NCBI GenBank assembly: GCA_902792535.1
Contig: CADAZU010000012.1
Location: 1 to 64,000, forward strand
DNA length: 64,000 nucleotides
From: an uncultured Bacteroidales bacterium
GTDB taxonomy: Bacteria > Bacteroidota > Bacteroidia > Bacteroidales > Paludibacteraceae
Direction of reading: 5' to 3'
Part shown: positions 43,076 through 51,479 of the stretch, one piece after another
Numbering within the stretch: the first letter of the stretch is position 1
Layout of the letters: each line of letters opens with the position of its first letter
Program-made: the position numbers and the translations under genes
Notes under the pieces: model-generated
Told to the model about the DNA's origin: nothing
What the model saw: only the letters and a program-made list of their open reading frames with translations
The model's database searches: none

Positions 43076-43366
43076 ATGGATTATCCTTTATATGACATCC
43101 CTTACCTCGTCCGCGACCCAAACGATTTCCGCATATCGAAGAAACGGCATCAGTTAGAAGTGCGCAACCAAGCGGTGGTGGACGACTACTTCCTCTCCCG
43201 TGCCAAAGGTGCTTCGGCACATGAGGCGCGAGAGGTCGTGGCGCAGAAGCACGGCATCACTCCGAAGCGAGTACAAACTATCATTGTTTGGTTCTTTAAT
43301 GAAGCCAAAAAACGAAAAAAGTACGATTTTTTGATAAAATTCGCACCTTTGGAGACACTAAAATGA
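43076..43366 (+). CDS. Small protein with a helix-turn-helix-like segment
   Basis: 96 residues from ATG 43076; an upstream in-frame start overlaps the previous gene. RAKGASAHEAREVVAQKHGI followed by TPKRVQTIIVWFFNEAKKRK resembles a DNA-binding helix pair. It ends before a hairpin with a T-run at 43384-43414. Confidence 0.55.
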   Translation: MDYPLYDIPYLVRDPNDFRISKKRHQLEVRNQAVVDDYFLSRAKGASAHEAREVVAQKHGITPKRVQTIIVWFFNEAKKRKKYDFLIKFAPLETLK

Positions 43367-43383
43367 ATATCGTATTATCTTTG

Positions 43384-43414
43384 CACCGTCTTTCAGTTGA
43401 GAGGCGGTGTTTTT
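43384..43414 (+). terminator. Hairpin with T-run after the small-gene run
   Basis: CACCGTC and GGCGGTG pair around TTTCAGTTGAGA (the pairs CACCG/CGGTG are certain), followed by TTTTT. A TATCTTTGC box overlaps its start, so it could instead be an attenuator. Confidence 0.55.
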
Positions 43415-43499
43415 GATGTCGCTATCGTCCCGTATCTCTCTCGTAAGCGGCTCGTAAAATGAAACCGCTCAAAAGTGCGCGAAACATAGACGCTAAAGA

Positions 43500-43760
43500 C
43501 CGACATCGGATGTCGGGGAAAAGAAGAAAGAGGAAAGCCCACAAACAATGCGGGGCTAAAGACCCGCGAAGCAAACGAAGAAAAGCCCGCATACAATGCG
43601 GAGGAAACGGACGCAGGACACCGGAATAGAATTCCGGGCTAATAGACAAAGAAAGATAGCCCGCATACAATGCGGGGAAATGAACATACATTATTAACCA
43701 GATCGCCCATATATGGTCGATACGAAAGTAGAGGACATATGGGCGGTCGCAAAAACAAAT
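43500..43760. repeat. Array of compact hairpins
   Basis: Self-complementary units with 7-bp arms and 3-base loops follow one another with different sequences: CCGACAT-CGG-ATGTCGG (43500), CCGGAAT-AGA-ATTCCGG (43621) and CCCGCAT-ACA-ATGCGGG (43660). Between them lies GCGGGGCTAAAGACCCGCG (43550), which recurs at 44239. No gene is contained. The 3' part is the leader of the gene at 43768. Confidence 0.7.
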
Positions 43761-43767
43761 CTTAACT

Positions 43768-44076
43768 ATGAGTAAAATCAATTTAGAAGCGCCGTTTACG
43801 GCTTTTCGAGGCAAGATCTGCAAGCACTCGAAAATCATCTTTGCCCAACGCGGGCAGACCCAGTACACCAGCCAGATTTGCAACCCACGAACCAAGGCTT
43901 ACAGCGAGGAAGAAATCGCCCGGCAGGGTAAGTTCAAACAGGCGGTGGTCAATGCTAATGCCGCTTTAGCGGACAGCACGCAGAAAGCTGCTTACGAGGC
44001 AGAGTACAAAGCGCAGAGCAAGTACAAGACGCTGCGCGGGTATGTGATTGCAAAAGAATATGCAAAGTTGGCGTGA
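43768..44076 (+). CDS. Small DUF6266-like protein B
   Basis: 102 residues. FRGKICKHSKIIFAQRGQTQ, CNPRTKAYSEEEIARQGKFK and the end YKTLRGYVIAKEYAKLA parallel proteins A and C. Its leader contains ATTAACC, a 9-bp hairpin with one mismatch and CTTAACTATG, the same plan as the leader of gene C. The stop overlaps the next start (TGATG). Confidence 0.55.
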   Translation: MSKINLEAPFTAFRGKICKHSKIIFAQRGQTQYTSQICNPRTKAYSEEEIARQGKFKQAVVNANAALADSTQKAAYEAEYKAQSKYKTLRGYVIAKEYAKLA

Positions 44077-44234
44077 TGAGGAAGATCATGATTATCGCAC
44101 TCGCCGGTGTAGCACTGGCGAGTTGCAACGTCACGCGGGTGATTACCAACGAGAGCCAGTACGTCCAGCGAGGTGACACATCGGTCGTCATTCAAACAAA
44201 GACCATCGAGACTTACGATGCTTCGAAGAAGTAA
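44076..44234 (+). CDS. Small predicted lipoprotein
   Basis: 52 residues. MRKIMIIALAGVALASCNVT is a lipoprotein signal with lipobox LASC. A short polar tail follows. Coupled to gene B by a one-base overlap. Confidence 0.6.
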   Translation: MRKIMIIALAGVALASCNVTRVITNESQYVQRGDTSVVIQTKTIETYDASKK

Positions 44235-44238
44235 AAAC

Positions 44239-44324
44239 GCGGGGCTAAAGACCCGCGAACAGAACGAACAATATTAACCCATCCGCCAAACTTGGCGGAT
44301 ACAAAACCTAAACCAACCTTAACT
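44239..44324 (+). promoter_or_regulatory. Structured leader of gene C
   Basis: CGCGGG/CCCGCG hairpin, ATTAACC, then ATCCGCCAA-AC-TTGGCGGAT (9 bp) and CTTAACTATG at the start codon. It mirrors the leader at 43691-43770 with different stem bases. Confidence 0.6.
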
Positions 44325-44649
44325 ATGGGAAAAGTATTTTTTGAAGACCCGATTCATCATATCTCGGGCAAGATCGCGAAGAAATTTCGCACCGTTTACA
44401 ACTACATGAAAGCTACCGGCTTGAAGTACACAGCGCAGCACGCAGCCGAGCACGAAGGAGTTGAAAGCACGTGAGCGGTTCACCGCCGTGGCAGCGATGG
44501 TTCGGGCACGAAAGATCGACCTGAGCAAGATCGTCATCGATCAAGAGAACTTCCTTGCGCAGAAAGACACCGCAACCGGGGCAAAGACCATGAAGGCGTA
44601 CCTGTGGAGGGTTTGCGGACAGGAGTACGACGAGCAGCATCAGGGCTAA
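44325..44649 (+). pseudogene. DUF6266-like gene C with a frameshift
   Basis: Frame 1 encodes MGKVFFEDPIHHISGKIAKK and continues to a stop at 44474. From about 44461 the +1 frame continues as KARERFTAVAAMVRARKIDL to a stop at 44649. Joined, the two match the layout of proteins A and B (GKIAKKF..., charged middle, helical end). A one-base deletion or programmed frameshift near 44455-44465 explains this. No slippery heptamer is obvious, so decay is more likely. Confidence 0.5.
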
Positions 44650-44655
44650 ATTTGG

Positions 44656-44684
44656 AAAAATCGTCCTTCGGGGCGATTTTTTTT
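44656..44684 (+). terminator. Intrinsic terminator with TTCG loop
   Basis: AAAATCGTCC pairs with GGGCGATTTT around TTCG, followed by a T-run. It ends the accessory island. Confidence 0.9.
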
Positions 44685-44692
44685 GTTTTTAT

Positions 44693-44724
44693 TTGCATAA
44701 ATGCAAAAAAAGTTGTATCTTTGC
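44693..44724 (+). promoter_or_regulatory. Promoter for the methylmalonyl-CoA operon
   Basis: TTGCATAAATG and TATCTTTGC with the 23-nt offset, starting nine bases after the upstream terminator. Confidence 0.82.
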
Positions 44725-44774
44725 GCGGAATTTTGAAAAAACCTTTTAATAAACACAAAATAACAAATTTCATT

Positions 44775-45188
44775 ATGAAACCTACGCACATTGAGCATTT
44801 AGGTATCGCAGTCACTTCGATCGAAGAAGCTGCACCTTTCTTTGAGTTCCTGACGGGGAACAAGTGTTATTCCATTGAGGTAGTGGAGGATCAGAAAGTC
44901 CGCACCGCATTCTTCAAAGTGGGGGAAGTTAAGATCGAGCTTCTGGAGCCGACGAGCCCTGAATCAACTATTGCTAAATTCATCGAGAAAAACGGTGGCC
45001 GCGGTGGTGTTCACCACGTGGCTTTCAACGTAGAGAACGTAGCCGAAGCCCTGGCAGAATGCGAAGCAGCCGGCATCCAACTGATCGACAAAGCTCCGCG
45101 CAAAGGTGCCGAGAACCTGATGATCGCATTCCTGCACCCGAAGAGCACCAAGGGCGTTCTCACCGAGCTCTGCCAGCAACCGAAGTAA
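44775..45188 (+). CDS. mce: Methylmalonyl-CoA epimerase
   Basis: 137 residues from ATG 44775; the longer frame lies over the promoter. HIEHLGIAVTSIEEAAPFFE carries the first metal His. VRTAFFKVGEVKIELLEP and GGVHHVAFNVENVAEAL hold the others of the VOC fold. It interconverts the R and S forms of methylmalonyl-CoA, linking the B12-dependent mutase to the decarboxylase encoded downstream in succinate-to-propionate fermentation. Confidence 0.94.
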   Translation: MKPTHIEHLGIAVTSIEEAAPFFEFLTGNKCYSIEVVEDQKVRTAFFKVGEVKIELLEPTSPESTIAKFIEKNGGRGGVHHVAFNVENVAEALAECEAAGIQLIDKAPRKGAENLMIAFLHPKSTKGVLTELCQQPK

Positions 45189-45197
45189 ACGAAGTTT

Positions 45198-45249
45198 ACT
45201 AATTCAAAGATTTAAAGATTTAAAGATTTGAAGATTAAGATTTGAGGAT
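45198..45249. repeat. AAAGATTT tandem repeat between operon genes
   Basis: About five units of (A)AAGATTT(G/A) fill the gap between mce and mmdA. Confidence 0.75.
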
Positions 45250-45250
45250 T

Positions 45251-46807
45251 ATGGATCAAGCAAAATTAGATAGATTAGTAGAGAACCGCGAGAAGGCGAT
45301 GGCAGGCGGTGGCGAAGCAGCCGTAGAAAAACACCACGCCAAGGGTTCTTATACCGCTCGTGAGCGTATCAATATGCTGCTGGACGAGGGTTCGTTTGAG
45401 GAAGTGAACATGTTCCTGACCCACCGCTGCCACGATTTCGGGATGGAGAAAAAAGTGTTCCTGGGTGACGGTGTAGCCGTCGGATCGGGTACTATCGACG
45501 GTCGTCTGGTGTTCGTTTTTGCACAGGACGCAACGGTGATCGGCGGTTCGCTGAGCGAGACGATGGCGCAGAAGATATGCAACGTGATGGATCAGGCGAT
45601 GAAACTGGGTGCACCGATCATCGGTCTGAACGATTCGGGTGGCGCGCGCATACAAGAAGGAGCGTGCGCGCTCGCGGGTTACGCGGAGATTTTCGAGCGT
45701 AATATCCTTGCTTCCGGCGTTGTTCCGCAGATCAGCGTGATCTTCGGTCCGTGCGCAGGCGGAGCAGTATATAGCCCGGCTCTGACCGACTTTATCATGA
45801 TGACCGAGCAGAACAGTTATATGTTCATCACCGGTCCGAAAGTAGTGAAATCCGTTACGGGTGAGGACGTGACCGTCGAGCAACTCGGCGGCGCAAAAAT
45901 CCACGCCACCAAATCGGGTGTGACCCATTTCGTTGCGGCAACCGAGGAAGAGGCATTGGCAGAAGTACGCCGTCTCGTTTCGTTCATTCCGCAGAACAAC
46001 ATGGAGGAGGCTCCGCTGGTAGAGTGCACCGACGACATCACGCGTGTGGACGACAACCTGAACGACATCGTTCCGGCAGATCCGAACAAGCCATACGACA
46101 TGCACGAGATCATCAACACGATCGTTGACAACGGCGATTTCATGGAGGTTCACAAGGATTTTGCCAAGAACGTGATCTGCGGTTTCGCCCGTTTCAACGG
46201 CCGTTCGACAGGTATCATTGCGAACCAGCCTTCATGGCTGGCAGGCGTTCTGGACTGCGACGCGAGCCGCAAAGCCGCGCGTTTCGTCCGTTTCTGCGAC
46301 GCCTTCAATATCCAGATTCTGACGCTTGTGGACGTACCGGGCTTCCTGTGCGGCACGGGACAAGAGTACGCAGGAATCATTGACCACGGCGCAAAGTTGA
46401 TGTTCGCTTACGGCGAAGCGACCGTTCCCAAGGTGACGATCACCGTCCGCAAGTCGTACGGCGGAAGCCATATCGTGATGAGCTGCAAGCAGTTACGCGG
46501 CGATATGTGCTACGCATGGCCGAACGCAGAGATCGCCGTGATGGGTGCGAGCGGTGCAGTAGGTGTGCTCCAAGCCAAGGCTATCAAAGCTATCGAGGAT
46601 CCGGAGGAGAAGAAGAAATTCATCGCCGAGAAAGAGGCGGAATACAAGGATCTGTTCGCTTCTCCGTATCAGGCAGCCAACCGTGGCTATATCGACGATG
46701 TGATCGAGCCGCGCTACACCCGCAGCCGTATCATCCGTGCGTTTGAGATGCTGCAGACCAAGCGTCTGACCAATCCGCTGAAGAAACACTCTAATATACC
46801 GTTGTAA
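45251..46807 (+). CDS. mmdA: Methylmalonyl-CoA decarboxylase alpha (carboxyltransferase) subunit
   Basis: 518 residues. The N-terminal crotonase-like half has GSYTARERINMLLDEGSFEE, and the C-terminal half has the oxyanion segments (SGGARIQEG, GPCAGGAVYSPAL, VDVPGFLCGTGQEY, MCYAWPNAEIAVMG). It moves the carboxyl group from methylmalonyl-CoA or related acyl-CoA to biotin. With the biotin carrier and a sodium-pump beta subunit following, decarboxylation coupled to Na+ export is more likely than propionyl-CoA carboxylation. Confidence 0.93.
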   Translation: MDQAKLDRLVENREKAMAGGGEAAVEKHHAKGSYTARERINMLLDEGSFEEVNMFLTHRCHDFGMEKKVFLGDGVAVGSGTIDGRLVFVFAQDATVIGGSLSETMAQKICNVMDQAMKLGAPIIGLNDSGGARIQEGACALAGYAEIFERNILASGVVPQISVIFGPCAGGAVYSPALTDFIMMTEQNSYMFITGPKVVKSVTGEDVTVEQLGGAKIHATKSGVTHFVAATEEEALAEVRRLVSFIPQNNMEEAPLVECTDDITRVDDNLNDIVPADPNKPYDMHEIINTIVDNGDFMEVHKDFAKNVICGFARFNGRSTGIIANQPSWLAGVLDCDASRKAARFVRFCDAFNIQILTLVDVPGFLCGTGQEYAGIIDHGAKLMFAYGEATVPKVTITVRKSYGGSHIVMSCKQLRGDMCYAWPNAEIAVMGASGAVGVLQAKAIKAIEDPEEKKKFIAEKEAEYKDLFASPYQAANRGYIDDVIEPRYTRSRIIRAFEMLQTKRLTNPLKKHSNIPL

Positions 46808-46809
46808 TT

Positions 46810-47208
46810 ATGATACTATTAGCAGTAACAGCAGAGACATGGATCGTGACCGGACTGGGCTTCGGCATCGTGCTGGTGTTGCTTTTCTGTCTGGTGTTCA
46901 TCCTCCAATTTTTCGGATGGATCATGCAGAAAGCGACCGCCCCGCGTGCTCCGAAAGCCGAACCGGCAGCTAAACCAGCTCCCGCACCGCAGGCTCAAAA
47001 AGCTGCGGGCGCACCTACAGAGGGAGAGAAGGCAGCAATCGCCATGGCAATCTCTGAGGCAAGCAATGATGATGTCGTTGCTGTCGCTTACGCGCTCTAT
47101 CTGGCGCAAAACAGGACACATGATATTCCGACCGCAATGATCTCGCTTAATCAACACGAGACGGCATGGAATACCAAATCAGTAGGAATGAACAATATAG
47201 GATTTTAA
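46810..47208 (+). CDS. Sodium-pump decarboxylase gamma/delta subunit (OadG-like)
   Basis: 132 residues. One membrane helix (WIVTGLGFGIVLVLLFCLVF), a Pro/Ala-rich linker and a C-terminal domain (EGEKAAIAMAISEASNDDVV) match OadG/MmdD-type small subunits that anchor and assemble the complex. It begins 2 bases after mmdA. Confidence 0.85.
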   Translation: MILLAVTAETWIVTGLGFGIVLVLLFCLVFILQFFGWIMQKATAPRAPKAEPAAKPAPAPQAQKAAGAPTEGEKAAIAMAISEASNDDVVAVAYALYLAQNRTHDIPTAMISLNQHETAWNTKSVGMNNIGF

Positions 47209-47209
47209 T

Positions 47210-47656
47210 ATGAAAGAGTTCACATTCAAAATTAACGGCGTAGAGTACAAATGCGCCGTAGAAGAAGTAGAAGCCGGCAAAACGAACGTAACCGTTAACG
47301 GCAAAGTATATACCGTAGAGACCGAGGTGGCCGCTCCGAAAGCCGCTCCGGCTCCGAAAGCAGCTCCAGCCCCTGCACCGAAACCGGCAGCTGCTCCCGC
47401 TCCGAAAGCAGAAGCACCGAAACCCGCCGCTCCCGCAGCAGGTGGCGTACAAGTAAAAAGCCCGCTGCCCGGAAGCGTAATCAAAGTGCTGGTGAGCGAA
47501 GGACAAGCTGTGAAGAAAGGCGACACGCTGCTGACGCTGGAGTCCATGAAAATGGAAAACGCCATCATGGCAGAGCAGGACGGAACCGTAAAACAGGTAG
47601 CCGTTACTCCGGGACAAAACGTAATGCAGGACGATCTGCTCATCGTGCTTGGCTAA
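47210..47656 (+). CDS. mmdC: Biotin carrier subunit of the decarboxylase
   Basis: 148 residues. The N-terminal segment (FTFKINGVEYKCAVEEVE) and a long Ala/Pro linker precede the biotinyl domain with LESMKMENAIM; the biotinylated Lys is near residue 114. It swings carboxybiotin from MmdA to the membrane subunit. It starts one base after the previous stop. Confidence 0.93.
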   Translation: MKEFTFKINGVEYKCAVEEVEAGKTNVTVNGKVYTVETEVAAPKAAPAPKAAPAPAPKPAAAPAPKAEAPKPAAPAAGGVQVKSPLPGSVIKVLVSEGQAVKKGDTLLTLESMKMENAIMAEQDGTVKQVAVTPGQNVMQDDLLIVLG

Positions 47657-47687
47657 GAACGGTTATTTGCAAATTTAAAATACAATT

Positions 47688-48863
47688 ATGAATATAATTG
47701 AGTTTTTTCAAGGCATGGGATTCATGCAGATGACATGGCAACAAGGCGTAATGCTGTTGGTGTCGTTCTTCCTGCTGTACCTTGCTATTCATAAGAAATA
47801 CGAGCCGCTTCTGTTGCTACCGATCGCATTCGGAATGCTGCTGACGAACTTGCCGGGAGCAGGTATGTTCCACGACGAGTTATGGACGGCATTCCTCGAT
47901 CCGAGCAGCCCTGCGTACCACTCTTACGGCGCGATTCTGAAGGGTGCCGGACTGCTGGATGTGCTCTATATCGGCGTCAAAGCCGGCGTTTATCCCTGTC
48001 TGATCTTCATCGGTGTGGGCGCGATGACGGATTTCGGACCGCTGATTGCGAACCCGAAATCGCTGATCCTCGGAGCTGCTGCGCAGATCGGTATTTTCGT
48101 TACGTTCCTGTGCGCTAACTGGATGGGCTTTACGCCAGCCGAAGCCGGTTCTATCGGTATCATCGGTGGCGCAGACGGTCCTACGTCTATCTTCCTGACG
48201 TCCAAGTTAGCACCTCATCTGCTGGGTCCGATCGCTATTGCGGCGTACAGCTACATGGCGCTCGTTCCGGTTATTCAGCCGCCGATCATGCGCGCGCTGA
48301 CGACCAAGAAAGAGCGTGCGATCAAGATGGGTCAGCTGCGTCCTGTCAGCAAGACGGAGAAGATCGTTTTCCCGATCATCATTACCGCTATCGTAGCCCT
48401 CATTCTGCCGGACGCAGCTCCGCTGATCGGCTGTCTGATGCTCGGTAACCTGATGAAAGAGTGCGGGGTAGTGGAGCGTCTGTCGAAGACCGCACAGAAC
48501 GAGCTGATGAACATTGTGGTCATCTTCCTTGGTCTGTCTGTGGGTGCAACGGCAACTGCCGGCAGTTTCCTGACGCTCAAGACCCTTGGTATTCTGACGA
48601 TGGGTATTGTAGCCTTCGGAATGGGAACCGCAGGCGGTGTGCTGCTGGCAAAGTTCATGAACCTCTTCCTGAAGGAGAAGATCAACCCGCTGATCGGTTC
48701 CGCCGGCGTTTCGGCAGTACCGATGGCAGCTCGTGTGAGCCAGACCGTGGGACAAGAAGAGAACCCGTCGAACTTCCTTCTCATGCACGCCATGGGTCCG
48801 AATGTAGCCGGTGTGATCGGTTCTGCAGTCGCAGCCGGTGTGCTCCTGACGATGCTCGGATAA
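47688..48863 (+). CDS. mmdB: Sodium-translocating decarboxylase beta subunit
   Basis: 391 residues, about eleven hydrophobic segments. [39 protein letters not shown] (the conserved Na+-site Asp in GGADGPT) and a terminal [20 protein letters not shown] are diagnostic of OadB/MmdB. It decarboxylates carboxybiotin and exports Na+, conserving energy from propionate formation. Confidence 0.95.
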   Translation: MNIIEFFQGMGFMQMTWQQGVMLLVSFFLLYLAIHKKYEPLLLLPIAFGMLLTNLPGAGMFHDELWTAFLDPSSPAYHSYGAILKGAGLLDVLYIGVKAGVYPCLIFIGVGAMTDFGPLIANPKSLILGAAAQIGIFVTFLCANWMGFTPAEAGSIGIIGGADGPTSIFLTSKLAPHLLGPIAIAAYSYMALVPVIQPPIMRALTTKKERAIKMGQLRPVSKTEKIVFPIIITAIVALILPDAAPLIGCLMLGNLMKECGVVERLSKTAQNELMNIVVIFLGLSVGATATAGSFLTLKTLGILTMGIVAFGMGTAGGVLLAKFMNLFLKEKINPLIGSAGVSAVPMAARVSQTVGQEENPSNFLLMHAMGPNVAGVIGSAVAAGVLLTMLG

Positions 48864-48869
48864 CAGCTT

Positions 48870-50003
48870 ATGTCCAACAGACAAATAGGTACTTTAATAC
48901 TGGTAATAGCCATGATCATCGTGGCTATTTCCGTATTATTTACCAATAATCTGGCGCGATCGCTTCAGATCGAGGAGCAGAAGAATATGTCCGTCTGGGT
49001 CGCTGCAACCCAGCAACTGATCGTTGCGGAAGACGATGCCGATATAGATTTCGTATCTACGATCATCGAGAATAACACGACGATTCCGGTGTATATCTGC
49101 GACGAGGACGGACGTATCTTAGCGAGCCGTAATGTGGAAGACAAGAAACAGGCGGCAAACGACGTCCTGCTGACGGGTTCGCATCACGGACCGATAGAAC
49201 TGAAGATAGACGAGACCACAACGCAATATATCTATTGGGACGACAGCCGCCTGCTGACGAGCCTGCGCTACGTGCCCTATGCGCAGTTTGCGCTGATCTT
49301 CATCTTCATTGCGATCGCGGTGATCACCATGCTGACGGGGCAGAAAAGCGAGGAAAACCGGCTGTGGGTGGGTCTCTCCAAAGAGACTGCACACCAGTTA
49401 GGCACACCGATCTCATCGCTCAATGCATGGCAGCAACTGCTCTCGGACAAATATCCGGGGGATGAATATGTGCAGCAGATGAAGCGCGATATAGACCGTT
49501 TGCAGATGATCGCAGACCGCTTTCAGAAGATCGGTTCGGAGCCGTCTTTGCAACCGGAAGATTTCGTGCCGGTGATCCGGAATGCGGTGTCTTATATGCG
49601 CGTCAGGACGAGCAGCAGGGTAAGGATAGATGATTCGTCTTTGGTCGGCGTGAGTCGTGTGCTGATGCTCAATGCGCCGCTGATGCAATGGGTGGTGGAG
49701 AACCTGCTCAAGAACGCAGTTGACGCGATCTCCGGAGACGGTCAGATCGTTCTGCAACTGCATGAGAATGAACGCGATGTGATGCTGGACATTGCGGACA
49801 GCGGCAAAGGAATGGACACGCTGACCCAACGGCGGATTTTTGAGCCGGGTTACACCACGAAAGAAAGAGGATGGGGATTAGGCCTGCCACTCGCCAAACG
49901 TGTCGTCGAGCAGTATCATGGTGGCAAACTGCTGCTTAAGAGCTCGCAAGTCGGCGTCGGTACGACCTTCCGCATCGTTCTGAAAAAGCCCGAAGACCGT
50001 TGA
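48870..50003 (+). CDS. Membrane sensor histidine kinase
   Basis: 377 residues. Two membrane helices (about 7-28 and 145-165) flank a periplasmic sensor region. The H-box KETAHQLGTPISSLNAWQQL follows (His near 176), then the N-box WVVENLLKNAVDAI and the ATP lid DSGKGMDTLTQRRIFEPGYT and GWGLGLPLAKRVVEQYHGG. It is 6 bases after mmdB, so it may sense energy or envelope state. No response regulator is adjacent. The last 126 bases are also antisense coding sequence for IspE. Confidence 0.9.
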   Translation: MSNRQIGTLILVIAMIIVAISVLFTNNLARSLQIEEQKNMSVWVAATQQLIVAEDDADIDFVSTIIENNTTIPVYICDEDGRILASRNVEDKKQAANDVLLTGSHHGPIELKIDETTTQYIYWDDSRLLTSLRYVPYAQFALIFIFIAIAVITMLTGQKSEENRLWVGLSKETAHQLGTPISSLNAWQQLLSDKYPGDEYVQQMKRDIDRLQMIADRFQKIGSEPSLQPEDFVPVIRNAVSYMRVRTSSRVRIDDSSLVGVSRVLMLNAPLMQWVVENLLKNAVDAISGDGQIVLQLHENERDVMLDIADSGKGMDTLTQRRIFEPGYTTKERGWGLGLPLAKRVVEQYHGGKLLLKSSQVGVGTTFRIVLKKPEDR

Positions 50004-50747
50004 GCCGCTGCCACTCATACTTGCATAGAAAGCACCTGCGTCCAGCAGGTGTTTTTTGATCGCCGCAATCTGCGGATGAAGAGGGAAGACCGTCGCTTCA
50101 AAATCATTGACAAAGAGACCGCTTTCGCACAAAGTAGAAAGAGCGCTTCGCTGACGGAGCAAAGAGCGGATTTGTCCTGCCGCCTCCGGATGTTTTGTGA
50201 TGCCGGAGTATGCTTCTTTCGTACTCACCCCCTCATCGGGTTTAATCATGACGATACGAATCCCTTTGAGATCCAGATCAATCGGCGTCAAGACATCTCC
50301 GATACCCTCGGCATAGCAGGGCGTGTTGTAGATAAAGAACGGACAGTCCGCTCCGAGCGGTCGCACTTCTTGCGCCAGCTGCTCTTTGGTTAACCATAAA
50401 TTGAACAAGTCATTGAGCGCAATCGCCATGTGCGCAGCATCGCTGCTTCCGCCACCTAAACCTGCTCCGAAAGGGATGTTCTTCCGAAACCGAATAGAGA
50501 CTTTTCCGATCTGCGGATATTTCGCCGCCATCTGTTCATAGCACCGGATGATCAAGTTATCCTCCGGCTTGCAATCGACGGCTATGCCTTCTTGGGTGAA
50601 AGAAAACTGAGGGCAAGCAAGCACTTCGAGCTCATCGTGCAGCGGATAAACAGGCAAAAAGACGGTCTCCAAATCGTGGTAGCCGTCTTTGCGCTTACGT
50701 GTTACTCGTAGCCCAAAATTGATTTTACAATTAGGATAAAGTATCAT
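49878..50747 (-). CDS. ispE: 4-diphosphocytidyl-2-C-methyl-D-erythritol kinase
   Basis: 289 residues. CKINFGLRVTRKRKDGYHDL, IPFGAGLGGGSSDAAHMAIA (GHMP ATP-binding loop) and FYASMSGSGSTVFGLF define IspE, the ATP-dependent kinase of the MEP isoprenoid pathway. Its 3' end overlaps the converging histidine kinase gene by 126 bases, including codons just after its own GSGST motif. The promoter lies about 130 nt upstream and a hairpin lies in the leader. Confidence 0.94.
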   Translation of the reverse strand: MILYPNCKINFGLRVTRKRKDGYHDLETVFLPVYPLHDELEVLACPQFSFTQEGIAVDCKPEDNLIIRCYEQMAAKYPQIGKVSIRFRKNIPFGAGLGGGSSDAAHMAIALNDLFNLWLTKEQLAQEVRPLGADCPFFIYNTPCYAEGIGDVLTPIDLDLKGIRIVMIKPDEGVSTKEAYSGITKHPEAAGQIRSLLRQRSALSTLCESGLFVNDFEATVFPLHPQIAAIKKHLLDAGAFYASMSGSGSTVFGLFQNDAEGRTDADLRALKQQFATMILLDDTFGEWQA

Positions 50748-50761
50748 GTTCTCTCTTAAAA

Positions 50762-50798
50762 ACGAAAACAGTCGTCATCGCGACGCCTGTTTTTCTAA
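50762..50798 (-). terminator. Attenuator-like hairpin in the ispE leader
   Basis: On the minus strand AAAACAG and CGTC pair with GACG and CTGTTTT around GCGAT, followed by CGTTTTT. It lies between the promoter and the start codon, so it could limit read-through. Confidence 0.5.
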
Positions 50799-50873
50799 GG
50801 TATTAGTCTGTTTATTTAAGGTACAAAAAAGATTGGTCTTGTTCGTAGGATTTGTTTGTTTCTCAAATCCGTT

Positions 50874-50905
50874 GCAAAAGTACTGCTTTTTTTTGACATG
50901 ACCAA
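50874..50905 (-). promoter_or_regulatory. Promoter for ispE
   Basis: Minus-strand TTGGTCATGTC and TACTTTTGC with the 23-nt offset and an A-rich spacer. Confidence 0.75.
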
Positions 50906-50957
50906 ATTTTTTATTATGTTTTATAGCATATTTTGCTAAATTGACTTTACAAAATGG

Positions 50958-51479
50958 CTATATTCGTTCTAACTCGATCACTTCCAGATCTTTTATTGCG
51001 CTTCCGTCGATGGTAAAACGCAGTAAAGTCTGGCAGGGTTGCCATCCTTGTTTGCCTGCTGCTCCCGGGTTCATGGTCAGGAATTTATAGTGCGAGTCGT
51101 ATTGCACTTTCAGGATATGGCTGTGTCCGCAAACGAATAAATCAATCCGCTGATTCGGGTCGTCGTAGTGCTCCAAGGCTTTGCGAAACATAGGAAGAAG
51201 CCACGGATTATACTTGCCCGGATAACCGCCAATATGGGTCATCAGCACATTCACGTCCTCCACCCGAAAACGGTAGAACTCCGAGAGCGAATAGCGCACA
51301 TCGCCGCTGTCCATGTTGCCATACACCGCACGGGTGGGTTTGAACTCCCTTAGTTTGCGCAACACTTCCTCGGAACCGATGTCTCCGGCATGCCAGATCT
51401 CGTCCACATCTTTGAAATGAACCAGAACGCGCGGATCCAACAGCCCGTGAGTGTCGCTTAGTACTCCAATACGTGTCAT
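50958..51479 (-). CDS. YfcE/MJ0936-family metallophosphoesterase
   Basis: 173 residues from ATG 51479; the longer frame overlaps the upstream permease. GVLSDTHGLL, HAGDIGS, VYGNMDSGD, MTHIGGYPG and FVCGHSHILKVQ give the complete binuclear metal site of the small phosphodiesterase family. Its natural substrate is unknown. The start overlaps the permease stop as ATGA. Confidence 0.9.
   Translation of the reverse strand: MTRIGVLSDTHGLLDPRVLVHFKDVDEIWHAGDIGSEEVLRKLREFKPTRAVYGNMDSGDVRYSLSEFYRFRVEDVNVLMTHIGGYPGKYNPWLLPMFRKALEHYDDPNQRIDLFVCGHSHILKVQYDSHYKFLTMNPGAAGKQGWQPCQTLLRFTIDGSAIKDLEVIELERI

Noticed and set aside
43500..43680. Possible CRISPR array
   Set aside because: Repeats are not identical, spacing is irregular and no cas genes are nearby. 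The units are self-complementary hairpins with different stems.
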